Shown: one piece after another, positions 17,821 to 27,203 of the stretch
How positions within the stretch are numbered: position 1 is the first letter of the stretch
How the letters are laid out: each line of letters begins with the position of its first letter
The notes under the pieces: generated by a model
The model's database searches: none
What the model was told of the DNA's origin: nothing
Seen by the model: the letters and a program-made list of their open reading frames with translations, nothing else
Source: an uncultured Lachnospiraceae bacterium
GTDB lineage: Bacteria > Bacillota > Clostridia > Lachnospirales > Lachnospiraceae
Direction of reading: 5' to 3'
DNA length: 64,000 nt
Assembly: GCA_910589635.1 (NCBI GenBank)
Contig: CAJUTD010000002.1
Span: forward strand, 1 to 64,000
Made by a program: the position numbers and the translations under genes

Positions 17821-18909
17821 ATGGTTGAAGGAAAAGATTATAAGGCGACAGAACAGGAAGCGTTGGCGGAAGAGCAAAGAGAACAGGTATGGCAGCAGAC
17901 CTGGGCCAAGGATATCAATTTGCACCTTGGCAAGATAGACGGCCTCCTGGCGGAAGGAACCCGGGAGAGCCGCATGGAGATAAAGGCCATGTTTTCTGAT
18001 CAAGCGTTTTTTGGGCATTATAAACAGGTGGATGCATTTGCAGCCATGTTCGTTATCATGAGCATCTATGAATTAGAAGACGCCAGGGAATTTCCCGCGA
18101 CAATTTTAGACCAGGCGGATTCGGTGGAAGGTTTGCAGGATATTATGTTTCAGTTTAAAGTGATTCTCTACCGCCTGGATTTTGAAGTTGGGCAGGAGAC
18201 AAGAGCAGAGCTGCTGTCATTTATTCGGGAGCATTCTGTTTCATCCGTTTGGATGAGTGTCATGTTGACGACTTCTGTTCTCCGTCCACTGTCGCTGGCT
18301 TTAAAATTGGAGAGGATTTTTGAAGAGGAAGGTTTGCAGCAATTATGGATTTCCATATTGTTTTTTCACGAACAATATCTGCCGGGGAATTACCGGACCA
18401 GTGCTAAGTTAGCTTTTATCTGTAAGGAAAGTGGGCAGTCGGAGATGGCGGCGGAATATCAGAATAGAATTCCGGAAATTCCCAGTAATTTGCAGGCACA
18501 AAGGGAGCTTATCTTTGGGTGCCAGGAGTTATTATGGAAAATGCGGTATAAGGAAGCAGGTGCAGCCAGGGGGCTTGTACAGTTTATAAAGGAAAAGAAC
18601 CTGGAGGATGTGTTGTGGGAATTTTTGCTGGAGCATTCTCCTGTGACAGACAAAGAATATTATCTTCAGATTGCGGATGTTCTATTAGATGCCGAAGAAT
18701 CGGACAAGGCGGGGATTGTATTGGAACGCGCCTTGAAATTGGCGCCTGGAGACGAGATGGTTCTTTGCCTTTTGGCGGATCTGGCGATAAAATCCGGCGA
18801 TATAGATGCGGCGCTGATGTGTTTGTCGCAGATTGAAAATCCCAGCGGATTTGCGGTGAAGTTCCAAAAATCTTGTATGGAGTTAAAGGAGAGAAAGCAG
18901 CATGAATGA
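17821..18909 (+). CDS. Helical-repeat (TPR-like) protein, unknown function
   Basis: A 362-residue cytoplasmic protein that is nearly all helical. The C-terminal 90 residues have a TPR-like pattern (ADVLLDAEESDKAGIVLERA, then LKLAPGDEMVLCLLADLAIK and GDIDAALMCLSQI). No catalytic motif is seen. It overlaps the start of the large glycosyltransferase gene by eight bases, so the two are probably made together. A TPR protein beside a protein-glycosylating enzyme may present the acceptor, as the TPR part of Caulobacter FlmG does for flagellin; that is inference. Confidence 0.55.
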   Translation: MVEGKDYKATEQEALAEEQREQVWQQTWAKDINLHLGKIDGLLAEGTRESRMEIKAMFSDQAFFGHYKQVDAFAAMFVIMSIYELEDAREFPATILDQADSVEGLQDIMFQFKVILYRLDFEVGQETRAELLSFIREHSVSSVWMSVMLTTSVLRPLSLALKLERIFEEEGLQQLWISILFFHEQYLPGNYRTSAKLAFICKESGQSEMAAEYQNRIPEIPSNLQAQRELIFGCQELLWKMRYKEAGAARGLVQFIKEKNLEDVLWEFLLEHSPVTDKEYYLQIADVLLDAEESDKAGIVLERALKLAPGDEMVLCLLADLAIKSGDIDAALMCLSQIENPSGFAVKFQKSCMELKERKQHE

Positions 18910-21136
18910 TAGGAAAATATGTTTTATTGCCTGTGTAAACAATGATAAATATGAGCAGGAAATGCTGAAATATATCAATCATCTGCAAATTCCGGAAGGC
19001 TATAATATAGAATGCCTGTCTATCCGCGAGGCAAAATCTATGGCGTCAGGGTATAATGAAGGAATGCGAAGCAGTGATGCGAAATATAAAGTATATCTTC
19101 ATCAGGACGTCTTTATCGTGAATCAGCATTTCATCCGGGATATGCTGGATATATTTACCGATGGGAGTATTGGTATGCTGGGGATGGTTGGCGCGCCCCA
19201 AATGCCGGAAAATGCGATTATGTGGAATGCGCCGCGGGTTGGTAAGATTTACTATAACGCTGTATACGAGGCGAAGGAGAGTGAGATTGGCAGGATAGAG
19301 GGAAGGTATTGTGAGGTGGAAGCTGTGGACGGCCTGCTGATGGCAACGCAGTATGATCTGCCGTGGCGCGAAGACTTATTCCATCATTGGGATTTCTACG
19401 ACGCCTCCCAGAGCAAGGAGTTCCGCTGTAAAGGATATAAGGTAGTGGTGCCCAGCCAGGAACAGCCCTGGTGCATTCATGACGATGGATTTTATAACCT
19501 GAAAAATTATTATGAATCGAGGAAGATTTATAACGCGTACTATCGGGGCGCAGGCATGTTTCAAGAGATTGCCGAAGGTCTGAAACAAGATTGCAGCAAT
19601 TATGAGCATTACCTGAAATTGGCGGAATATTATCGCTTCAAAAATATTAGCCAGGCGTATCTTTGTTATGAAAATGCAGAATTTTATTGTCATTCTGATG
19701 AGGACAGACGGCGTATACGCCGGCGCATGGAAGAATTGCGCCGCCAGGATGGCGCCAGGATACCCCCCCCCGTATCGGTGGTGATTGTATCTTATAACTG
19801 CAGCATTATGATGCAGGACTGCATAAATAGTATCCGAAGCACAAATCCACAATCAGCTTACGAACTAGTCGTTGTGGACAACGCTTCTGAAGACGGCATC
19901 GCAGAATGGCTGGAACAGCAAGACAATGTTATACTCATCCGCAATCAAGAAAATAAGGGGTTTGGTTTTGCCTGCAATCAGGGAGTGGAGGTTTCCAAGC
20001 CGGGACATGATATTTTCTTTTTAAATAATGACACAGTGGTTACCGCTAACGCTGTTTTTTGGCTCCGCATGGGACTGTATGAGCATGAAAAAGTAGGGGC
20101 CGTGGGGAGTATGTCTAATTTTGTTGGTAATGAACAGCATATAGAAAAACCCTGCCGTACCGTGGCGGAATATCTGCTGTATAGTGAGAAAAATAACATT
20201 CTGCTTGAGAATCCTTACGAGAAGAAGATCTGGCTGTCCGGTTTTGCGCTTCTGATCCGGCGTAAGGCATTGGAGGAAACGGGGCTGTTTGACTTGCGTT
20301 TTGGCAAGGGCTATTATGAAGATGATGATTTAGGGGTAAGGCTACGGTATGCAGGTTATCAGCTCCTTTTGTGCCGCAACAGTTTTATTTTTCACTATGG
20401 AAGCCAGAGTTTTCGCAAGGATATGGACGGCATCGCAGAAAAAATGGCGGTGAACCGCCGGATATTCCAAGAAAAATGGGGTTATGACATAGAGAAATAT
20501 ACTTATATCCATAGAGAGTATATTGAGATGATAGAGGCAAAAGGAGATATGCCGCTGCGAGTGCTGGAGATTGGCTGTGGGGCCGGTATCACCTTGTCCA
20601 GGATAAAATATATGTGGCCTCAGTCCATTGTCAGGGGCATTGAGCCCAATGAAGCAGCAGCGCGGCTGGGGAGGGATTATCTGGGGGTGGAATGCGGCAA
20701 CGCAGAAACGATGGAATTGCCATATGAAAAAGAATATTTCGACTATATTATATTCAATGATATCTTGGAAACGTTCTATTCGCCGGATCAGGTTGTCAAC
20801 AGGTTCAAACCATATTTGAAAGATGGCGGCAGAATGTTGTTCGGAATATATAACGTTATGCATGTTTCCGTACTTGCCTGCCTGCTCAGAGGAGATTTTG
20901 CTTACGCTGCTTCAGAGATATTAGACCAAACCCATATACGCCATTTTGCAGTCAATGACGTCCTCAAGCTGCTTCATAATTGCGGGCTTGCTGTTGAAAA
21001 TCTGCAGGGAATCAACACGGACATGGAACAATGCGGTATGTCTAAGGAAGAGCTGGCTGCGATAAAGCAGCTGGCGGGGGAGAACGCACAGTTCCTGACA
21101 GTCAGCCGGTTTATCATAAAAACGAAAAAACGTTAG
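18902..21136 (+). CDS. Multidomain glycosyltransferase-methyltransferase, phase-variable tract (ON)
   Basis: A 744-residue fusion of three parts. Residues about 1-215 resemble the StrF-like GT-A family (CFIACVNNDKYEQEMLKYI, VYLHQDVFI). Residues about 290-530 are a GT2 domain (VSVVIVSYNCS, VVDNASEDG, GFGFACNQGVE). Residues about 550-700 are a class I SAM methyltransferase (VLEIGCGAG at 554; NDILETFY). A C9 run at 19763-19771 encodes PPP at the junction of parts one and two. The frame is open here, but a one-base change would remove both later domains. AAAGGAGA precedes the ATG. It probably extends and methylates a glycan; substrates are unknown. Confidence 0.8.
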   Translation: MNDRKICFIACVNNDKYEQEMLKYINHLQIPEGYNIECLSIREAKSMASGYNEGMRSSDAKYKVYLHQDVFIVNQHFIRDMLDIFTDGSIGMLGMVGAPQMPENAIMWNAPRVGKIYYNAVYEAKESEIGRIEGRYCEVEAVDGLLMATQYDLPWREDLFHHWDFYDASQSKEFRCKGYKVVVPSQEQPWCIHDDGFYNLKNYYESRKIYNAYYRGAGMFQEIAEGLKQDCSNYEHYLKLAEYYRFKNISQAYLCYENAEFYCHSDEDRRRIRRRMEELRRQDGARIPPPVSVVIVSYNCSIMMQDCINSIRSTNPQSAYELVVVDNASEDGIAEWLEQQDNVILIRNQENKGFGFACNQGVEVSKPGHDIFFLNNDTVVTANAVFWLRMGLYEHEKVGAVGSMSNFVGNEQHIEKPCRTVAEYLLYSEKNNILLENPYEKKIWLSGFALLIRRKALEETGLFDLRFGKGYYEDDDLGVRLRYAGYQLLLCRNSFIFHYGSQSFRKDMDGIAEKMAVNRRIFQEKWGYDIEKYTYIHREYIEMIEAKGDMPLRVLEIGCGAGITLSRIKYMWPQSIVRGIEPNEAAARLGRDYLGVECGNAETMELPYEKEYFDYIIFNDILETFYSPDQVVNRFKPYLKDGGRMLFGIYNVMHVSVLACLLRGDFAYAASEILDQTHIRHFAVNDVLKLLHNCGLAVENLQGINTDMEQCGMSKEELAAIKQLAGENAQFLTVSRFIIKTKKR
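19763..19771 (+). repeat. Poly-C tract (C9) inside a glycosyltransferase gene
   Basis: Nine C residues at codons 288-290 of the 744-residue gene, flanked by GATA on the left and GTATC on the right, so the junction reads GATAC...GTATC. A tract this long in a coding region of moderate GC is unexpected by chance and is of the type that slips during replication. It is in frame as sequenced. Confidence 0.9.
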
Positions 21137-21154
21137 AATTCAGGAGGAATGAAG

Positions 21155-22861
21155 ATGTACCGTGAGTTAATAGAGAAATTAAACCCCAAGCCAATGTTTA
21201 ATCTCAAATGGTATAAAGACGGAGATTTATATTCGGATGGAGATGTTGAGGACGTGCTTATTAAGCTGATAGCAGAAAATGAACCGGAAAAGTATTCGGA
21301 TGTTATCTTAGCGAATATGAGCTGGCCAACTTACTACCATCTGACGCATTTACGGAAAAATATTTTGAATTGGTATCCGTTTGAAAAAGAAAGCAGCGTA
21401 TTGGAGATTGGCTGCGGCATGGGCGCAATTACCAATATGCTCTGTGAGAAATGCCATGATGTAACGGCTGTGGAACTTTCAAAGCGAAGAGCGACGGCAA
21501 CGCTTCTGCGTTGCCGCGAGAAAGAGAACCTGGAAATTATTGTTGGTAATTTGAACGATATCAAGTTTGAAAAGAAGTTTGACTATATCACGCTGATTGG
21601 CGTACTGGAATATCAGGGGACTTATACCAATACAGATAATCCATACCTTGATTTTCTGATAGAGATTAAGAAATTTTTAAAACCAGGCGGCAAGCTGCTG
21701 ATTGCGATTGAGAATAAATATGGCCTCAAGTATTGGTGCGGCGCCAGGGAGGACCATACCGGCTTCCCATTTGAGGGTATGAACCAATATTCCATTACCA
21801 ATAAGGGCGTGCGGACTTTTTCTAAGAAGGAGCTGGAAGATTTAGTGAAGGATAGCGGGTTTGCGCATTCTTTCTTTTATTATCCGCTGCCGGATTATAA
21901 GTTGCCGACAGTGCTTTATTCTCAAAAGCAGCTGCCCAAAAATGAGAACATGCATAATTTACAGCCGTATTATATTCCTGACAGGAGCACATTGGTTGCA
22001 GACGAGATGGGCATTTATAAGGACGTCATCGAGAACGGCGTGTTTGAGTTCTTTGCCAATTCTTTCCTGGTAGAGTGTTCCGACGACGAGCATTTGGGGA
22101 GGGTCACTTTCAGCTGTTTTAGTACGGAGCGAAAAGAGAAATACCGGATTGCCACCGTGTTTACCGACGAGGGGAAGGTAGAGAAATTTCCCATTAACGA
22201 GACGGAGGGGACGGCCCATATCTGGCAGAATGTGAAAAATGGCATTGCCTTGCAAAAAGCGGGGAAGAACGTGCTGCCGATGAAGCTTCTGAATGGGAGA
22301 TTGGTGTCTGAGTTTGTACAGGGGCAGTCACTCGAAGAACGGGTACTGACAGCGGCAGAGCGGAAAAATAAATTCGAGGTGTGCAGGATTTTAGATCAGG
22401 TATACCAGGAAATCCTCACATCTTCAGAACATATTACAGCGGAAGAGAATATTTTCTATACCATGGAAATTGATAAAGAAGTAAATGCACAAAAGTACGG
22501 CCCGATATTAAAGGTTGGTTTTATTGATATGATCCTGCGCAATGCGTTTATTATTGATGGGGAAATTCAGTGGTTTGACCAGGAGTGGGTGTTAGAGTGC
22601 GTTCCAGCGGGATATGTCTTTTACCGCCTGCTGATTGCTTTGTATCAATCCTTTCCCTATGTGGATAAGGTTGTTCCAGTTGGTGAGATTGCCAATAAAT
22701 ATGGCCTGCTTGCAGCATGGCAGGAGTACAAAGTGATGGAGAACCTATTTGCAGATATGGTGATTGATAATGCGCACGTTGCAGAGTGTAATATATACCG
22801 TGGAGGGGACAAAAATGCTTGTTTGAATAATATACAGAAACTATTAGGGATGACGCTGTAA
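21155..22861 (+). CDS. SAM methyltransferase fused to a kinase-like domain (WbdD-like plan)
   Basis: A 568-residue protein. The N-terminal half is a class I methyltransferase (VLEIGCGMGAITNML, then LIGVLEYQGTY and LKPGGKLLIAIENKYGL). The C-terminal part, from about residue 340, reads like an aminoglycoside-kinase-type fold (NGRLVSEFVQGQSLEERVL; GFIDMILRNAFIIDGEIQWFD with candidate catalytic D/N and metal-binding D). The same pairing occurs in WbdD, which phosphorylates and methylates the end of an E. coli O-antigen to stop growth. AGGAGG at 21142-21147 favours the ATG at 21155 over the one at 21149. A chain-capping role is inference. Confidence 0.7.
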   Translation: MYRELIEKLNPKPMFNLKWYKDGDLYSDGDVEDVLIKLIAENEPEKYSDVILANMSWPTYYHLTHLRKNILNWYPFEKESSVLEIGCGMGAITNMLCEKCHDVTAVELSKRRATATLLRCREKENLEIIVGNLNDIKFEKKFDYITLIGVLEYQGTYTNTDNPYLDFLIEIKKFLKPGGKLLIAIENKYGLKYWCGAREDHTGFPFEGMNQYSITNKGVRTFSKKELEDLVKDSGFAHSFFYYPLPDYKLPTVLYSQKQLPKNENMHNLQPYYIPDRSTLVADEMGIYKDVIENGVFEFFANSFLVECSDDEHLGRVTFSCFSTERKEKYRIATVFTDEGKVEKFPINETEGTAHIWQNVKNGIALQKAGKNVLPMKLLNGRLVSEFVQGQSLEERVLTAAERKNKFEVCRILDQVYQEILTSSEHITAEENIFYTMEIDKEVNAQKYGPILKVGFIDMILRNAFIIDGEIQWFDQEWVLECVPAGYVFYRLLIALYQSFPYVDKVVPVGEIANKYGLLAAWQEYKVMENLFADMVIDNAHVAECNIYRGGDKNACLNNIQKLLGMTL

Positions 22862-22915
22862 GGGGCAGTATGGCGGCAAGGATGGAATCAGCAAATATCA
22901 GATAGGAGTGGAAGA

Positions 22916-24721
22916 ATGAAGAAAGTTTCCGTAATATGTATCGACTGTGATGACAGTTATATTGACAGGACATTGGCGGCGCAGACATATCAGAATTTAG
23001 AAGTTGTGAAAACGGCAACCGGTGTGGACTTTTATGAGGACATTGCCGGGTATTGTGCAGGTACAGACAGTGATTATATCTGTTTCCTGGAGCCAGGGCA
23101 ATTGTTAGCTCCCAATAAGATTGAGTGCATGGTGGAATATGCGGATAAATTTGTAGATGCGGCAGTGACTTTTTGCTATCGCGGGTATGTTGAAGCAGAT
23201 GGAGTACATGTCGCCCCTCCCGATGCATTTTACCGCGGCAGTTTTGAGGATACTTGTTTCCACGGCAGCCAAACGCTGCGTGTATGCATAGAAACAGGCA
23301 ATAATCTGCTTGGAAACCTTACGGCAATGATGTTTCGCAGGGAGGGCGTGCAGTTGTGCCTGAATAATCTCAGGCAGTATGACGTGGAGGGAAATCCACA
23401 GATGCAGAAAACAATGCTGTTGTTTGAGATTGTGGCGGAGCGGGTAATCTGTCTCTTGGAAAAGACGTTGACGGTTACTTTCGTATACCCCGGGGGGGGG
23501 TATGCGAAGAAGCGTGAACTGGAGGAGCAGACGGCGCTGTTTGAAAGCCAGGCGGAGATTTTCCGCAGAGTGCACCATTGGCAGCCGTTTGCCAAGAGGC
23601 CGTTAGGAATTGCGAAAGAGCATCAATTTTTGCTAGATGGTCTAAACGATGTGCAAGACAGGCATTTAAAAAAGGAGATAACTTTTTTTGCTACGGATAA
23701 AGGGGAGGAGTATAATCTTAATCCGATTCTGGAAGAAGCTAAGCGGCGGGGGTATGAGGTGCGCATGACAAGTAATCTGGATGAGAAGGCTGAAATCGGT
23801 GTCTATTGCCAGCATGTTGGGAAACCGCAGAATGCAAAGTTTTCTGTAATCCTTCTGCACGATATGGCGCAGGGACACCTCAGATGGCCGAATATGTGGT
23901 CGGTAGAGCGTTGGAATGCGTATGATATCGGGATTCTTCCCGGGGTGAGATGGAAGGAAAGATGGGAACGGTGTGCGTTTCAGTATTACTTAAACCCGCG
24001 GTGCGGCGCCTACATGTTCGGTTATCCCAAGAGCAGCCGCATTTTTGCCAAAGATTTACAGGAGCGCGTAGAGGAGTTAAAGAAATCTCTGAATTTGAAA
24101 TATGATATCACGGTTCTATATGCGCCATCCTGGGAAAATGATGAGAAGGAAGATGACTTTGTGCGCGCGCTGGCGTCTTTACCGGTAAATCTTTTGGTGA
24201 AACAAGCGTGGTATTCGGAGGAATCTTTAAAAATGGAAAAGTTGTTTTATGACACGGTGCAGGATATGAAGAAAATGCGCGAACTCCATGAGGGCAAGTA
24301 TGATAACCTGCATTACATAGAGCCGGAGGAGAACATCATGGTCGCCCTGAAAATATGTGACCTTGTGGTTTCGGATGAATCCAGCGTTATGATAGAAGGC
24401 ATGATGTTCGGCAAGCCGAGTATCGCTGTTGAGGATTGGCTGGTGCCGGACACCATTCCTAAAAGATTTGCCAGCATTCCTTATGACGACGTATATAAAT
24501 GCAAGAAAGCAAATCTGCGGGAATCTGTTGAGAAGTTGATTGCTTCCGGTTTAGGTGGAGAAAAATTTGCTAAGAAATCAGAAGAATTCTTTGTAAATAA
24601 AGAGCATGTAAACCGTGACATTCTGGATGCAATTGAGTATTTTACCACAGGTGAGGGCAATACGGAGTTCATGAAATGGAAAATGTCTCCGCTCTATATG
24701 CCGGCAAACTTGTGGTCGTAA
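22916..24721 (+). CDS. GT2-like / CDP-glycerol-phosphotransferase-like protein, phase-variable tract (ON)
   Basis: A 601-residue protein. Residues about 1-200 look like a degenerate GT-A domain (VSVICIDCDDSYIDRTLAAQ, CFLEPGQLL). Residues about 220-560 resemble the TagB/TagF family that moves glycerol-phosphate from CDP-glycerol: LLHDMAQGHLRWPNMW, VLYAPSWENDEKEDDF, and VVSDESSVMIEGMMFGKPS. A G9 run (23492-23500) encodes GGG at residues 193-195, before the transferase domain, so one slippage event would switch off that domain. AGGAG precedes the ATG. Polymerase or single-transfer activity cannot be told apart. Confidence 0.75.
   Translation: MKKVSVICIDCDDSYIDRTLAAQTYQNLEVVKTATGVDFYEDIAGYCAGTDSDYICFLEPGQLLAPNKIECMVEYADKFVDAAVTFCYRGYVEADGVHVAPPDAFYRGSFEDTCFHGSQTLRVCIETGNNLLGNLTAMMFRREGVQLCLNNLRQYDVEGNPQMQKTMLLFEIVAERVICLLEKTLTVTFVYPGGGYAKKRELEEQTALFESQAEIFRRVHHWQPFAKRPLGIAKEHQFLLDGLNDVQDRHLKKEITFFATDKGEEYNLNPILEEAKRRGYEVRMTSNLDEKAEIGVYCQHVGKPQNAKFSVILLHDMAQGHLRWPNMWSVERWNAYDIGILPGVRWKERWERCAFQYYLNPRCGAYMFGYPKSSRIFAKDLQERVEELKKSLNLKYDITVLYAPSWENDEKEDDFVRALASLPVNLLVKQAWYSEESLKMEKLFYDTVQDMKKMRELHEGKYDNLHYIEPEENIMVALKICDLVVSDESSVMIEGMMFGKPSIAVEDWLVPDTIPKRFASIPYDDVYKCKKANLRESVEKLIASGLGGEKFAKKSEEFFVNKEHVNRDILDAIEYFTTGEGNTEFMKWKMSPLYMPANLWS
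23492..23500 (+). repeat. Poly-G tract (G9) inside the CDP-glycerol-phosphotransferase-like gene
   Basis: Nine G residues preceded by GTATACCCC and followed by TATGC, so the whole reads ATAC-CCC-G8-GTAT. In frame as sequenced. A length change of one or two would truncate the protein at about residue 200, removing the transferase domain. Confidence 0.9.
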
Positions 24722-24728
24722 ATTATTA

Positions 24729-25613
24729 TTATTTATACGAACTATCTATTTGTTTTAATTCTTGATAGGTATCGATTTCTGCAATATCACTGAAACAACA
24801 TGGGCGTACTGTGACACGGTAATTTTGGTTTTTGTATTCTAAGGCAACCTGATCCCAATAGCGCTCCCTGCCGCCCGGGGAGTGGTAAACTTCTTCGATA
24901 TCCTGTATCAGCCGTGTACCGTCTTCCTCATTCCAGTAGGAAATGCCGAACATATGGTAGCAGTTAGTCCCGCCAATGCACATTTGGGTGACGATACCGT
25001 TTTTAGTCTGTAAACACCAGTCGTCCGTGCGCTCTACCGGCGCGCCAAGATAATTTGTCTGGTATTGGTATGTGGTAATCAAATCTGGATTATAAATCAG
25101 CAGGTCGGCGTCGCAGACATATGCGTTTGCAATCAGATGCCGCGCGCGCATGGCGGAGGAAATATTGTTTTCTTCCTTGTATGCGGGGTTTTCTATAAAT
25201 TGTATCGAAGGGTATTTGGACAAAAGCTGGTCAAATTGTTCACCCAGATATCCCCGCACGATATAGATTTCTTCTATATCCGCATTGTAAGCGGCGTCAA
25301 GCAGGGTGTCGATGATTCGCTTGCCTTTCACGCGCACCAATGGTTTCGGTGTGTTCAAGGTTACGGGAACCAGGCGGGAACCGAATCCGGCTGCGAAAAT
25401 GAGAAGACGCTGAACGCGGTGAGGTTTTAAGGCTTCTAAGCCTTTTGCGCCAATCATGCCGTTTTGCAGGTATTCGTTTTTAGTCAACTCCGCCAGTACC
25501 TTATTAACAGTTCCCAGGGAAATATCCAGATTGGCGGCGATTGCTCTTTGGGAAAGTTTCTGTCCCGATTTCTCGATGAGTGTCAGAATATCAAATTGTT
25601 TTTTCGATAGCAT
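24729..25613 (-). CDS. LicC-like nucleotidyltransferase with N-terminal winged-helix domain
   Basis: A 294-residue fusion. Residues 1-60 form an HTH of MarR/wHTH type (LSQRAIAANLDISLGTVNKV, then LTKNEYLQ). Residues about 68-290 are a sugar/choline-phosphate nucleotidyltransferase (FAAGFGSRLVPVT at 73-85, TPKPLVRVKGK, CDADLLIYNPDL), close to LicC, which makes CDP-choline. AGGTGA precedes the ATG, overlapping the permease stop. It is the last gene of an ABC-transporter operon and so probably activates the imported compound with CTP. The HTH may regulate the cassette. Phosphocholine, phosphoethanolamine or aminoethylphosphonate are candidate substrates; none is proven. Confidence 0.75.
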   Translation of the reverse strand: MLSKKQFDILTLIEKSGQKLSQRAIAANLDISLGTVNKVLAELTKNEYLQNGMIGAKGLEALKPHRVQRLLIFAAGFGSRLVPVTLNTPKPLVRVKGKRIIDTLLDAAYNADIEEIYIVRGYLGEQFDQLLSKYPSIQFIENPAYKEENNISSAMRARHLIANAYVCDADLLIYNPDLITTYQYQTNYLGAPVERTDDWCLQTKNGIVTQMCIGGTNCYHMFGISYWNEEDGTRLIQDIEEVYHSPGGRERYWDQVALEYKNQNYRVTVRPCCFSDIAEIDTYQELKQIDSSYK

Positions 25614-25622
25614 GGTATCACC

Positions 25623-27203
25623 TCATTTTTGTAGTTTCTTAGCCGTCAGGCTGACAATACTTTTCATGGCAAGGTTGATTCCCCAGATTAAGAGGGAAAT
25701 GAACGCGGATGCTTCCAACATGGTCTGCGCCTCGAATTGGTTAATCATCAACGCCACGGGCCTTGTGTCGGCGGTGGCGAGAAAGGCGACGGCAGAAATT
25801 GTCATCATCGAATTGATGAAGAAGTAAGAAAACATTTCCAGCAATGTGGAATAGGTTTGCGATACAAACACATGGCAGATCATTCTAAGCCTGCCGATGC
25901 CTAAGGTGGCTCCCACGGCTTCCAGGTTACCGTTTATTTTGCCCATGCTGTTGTACATCATAAGATAGGGCGAGGCAAAAAAGTGTATTGTGTTGACAAT
26001 AACCAGAATTAGCATAGTGTTGTAAATCCAAGTAGTTTTAAAGAACATTACATAGGACAATCCCAGCACAATGCCAGGAACAGCAAGCGAAACCGTGGAC
26101 GCAAGGTGAAGCAGGCGCGAGCTGCGGGAGGGTATGCGCGCGCAAAAATAAGCGCAGAAAAAGGCGATAACCGTACCGACTACCGCTGTGCATACGGCCA
26201 TTATCAGTGAATTTGACAAATAACCCCATACGCCTTTCTGGATGGATGACAATATATGATGCAGAGTGAAACTCATATCCCTGGGATAACGCCTGGCAAA
26301 TGCCAGCACGGCAAAAGAGGCTATGGGAACCAGTGAGCAAACGGATGCCAGAGAGAGAAAAATATAGGAAAATGTATCGCCTATGCGTGATTTGCGCGGA
26401 GCAAAAGGTTTTGGCTGAAAGGTGGAATTGGCGCGGTTTTGGCAAAACATATCCACCAGGAAAGCAACGAGGGCAGGAGCTAATAAAATAACGCCGAATA
26501 CGCTTCCCTGTGCAAAATCCTGCCGGCCGATGACTTCCTCGTACATCAGCAGAGGAAGCGTCTTGTATGTGCCGCCAACCATCAGGGAAACGCCGTAGTC
26601 CGTGATGCATAAAGTGAATGTGGCAAAGAGCACGTTTACCATAGGCTTGCGCAGATAAGGCAGCGTAATGGCGAGAAGCTTTCTATGCGGGGGGATACCC
26701 AGCACCGACGCCGCTTCGTATGGCGCGGCGTCTTCATAGCGCAGGATATCAAGAAGCATCAGGTAGGCTATGGGGAACGAATACATGACGCTGCCGGTGA
26801 CAATTCCCCAGAAACCATAAATGCCCTGGGAAACGCCCAAAAACCGGGTGAGCGCCCCATTGCTGCCAAAGAGGATTATCAGGCTCATTCCATGCGACAG
26901 CGAGGGAATCAGCATGGGAAAAAGCAGCATTGTATGGAAGAACTTTTTGCCCCGGATGGCGGTGCGTGCCATGCAGCAGGCGGCGGCCATGGCAAACGCA
27001 ACGGAAACCAGCGTAGCCACAAGCGATGAGGCGATAGAGTTTACGAAAGCCCGGCCGACTGCCGGCATGGCAAGAATTTTTGCAATGTCGGCCTGCCCGA
27101 AATTAACGAGCAGCCGCGCCAGTGGAAAAATTACGGATATAAGGAAAAAACATCCGATCGCTGATTTGATGAACCCAAGGGTTCTTTTTTCTTGTTTTGT
27201 CAA
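25623..27203 (-). CDS. ABC transporter permease (fused, FbpB-type)
   Basis: A 526-residue membrane protein with about 12 predicted segments in two halves, each with its own binding-protein-dependent permease motif (EAASVLGIPPHRKLLAITLP and EAVGATLGIGRLRMICHVFV). Duplicated permeases of this type serve Fe3+, thiamine or 2-aminoethylphosphonate importers. The start overlaps the ATPase stop by four bases. It completes a binding lipoprotein-ATPase-permease set. The cargo cannot be named from sequence alone; the adjoining cytidylyltransferase suggests a phospho- or phosphono-compound rather than iron. Confidence 0.85.
   Translation of the reverse strand: MTKQEKRTLGFIKSAIGCFFLISVIFPLARLLVNFGQADIAKILAMPAVGRAFVNSIASSLVATLVSVAFAMAAACCMARTAIRGKKFFHTMLLFPMLIPSLSHGMSLIILFGSNGALTRFLGVSQGIYGFWGIVTGSVMYSFPIAYLMLLDILRYEDAAPYEAASVLGIPPHRKLLAITLPYLRKPMVNVLFATFTLCITDYGVSLMVGGTYKTLPLLMYEEVIGRQDFAQGSVFGVILLAPALVAFLVDMFCQNRANSTFQPKPFAPRKSRIGDTFSYIFLSLASVCSLVPIASFAVLAFARRYPRDMSFTLHHILSSIQKGVWGYLSNSLIMAVCTAVVGTVIAFFCAYFCARIPSRSSRLLHLASTVSLAVPGIVLGLSYVMFFKTTWIYNTMLILVIVNTIHFFASPYLMMYNSMGKINGNLEAVGATLGIGRLRMICHVFVSQTYSTLLEMFSYFFINSMMTISAVAFLATADTRPVALMINQFEAQTMLEASAFISLLIWGINLAMKSIVSLTAKKLQK

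Noticed and set aside
22551..23228. A 225-codon minus-strand frame across the 21155/22916 junction
   Set aside because: Overlaps two good plus-strand genes, and its residue composition (many H, Q and P) is that of an antisense reading.
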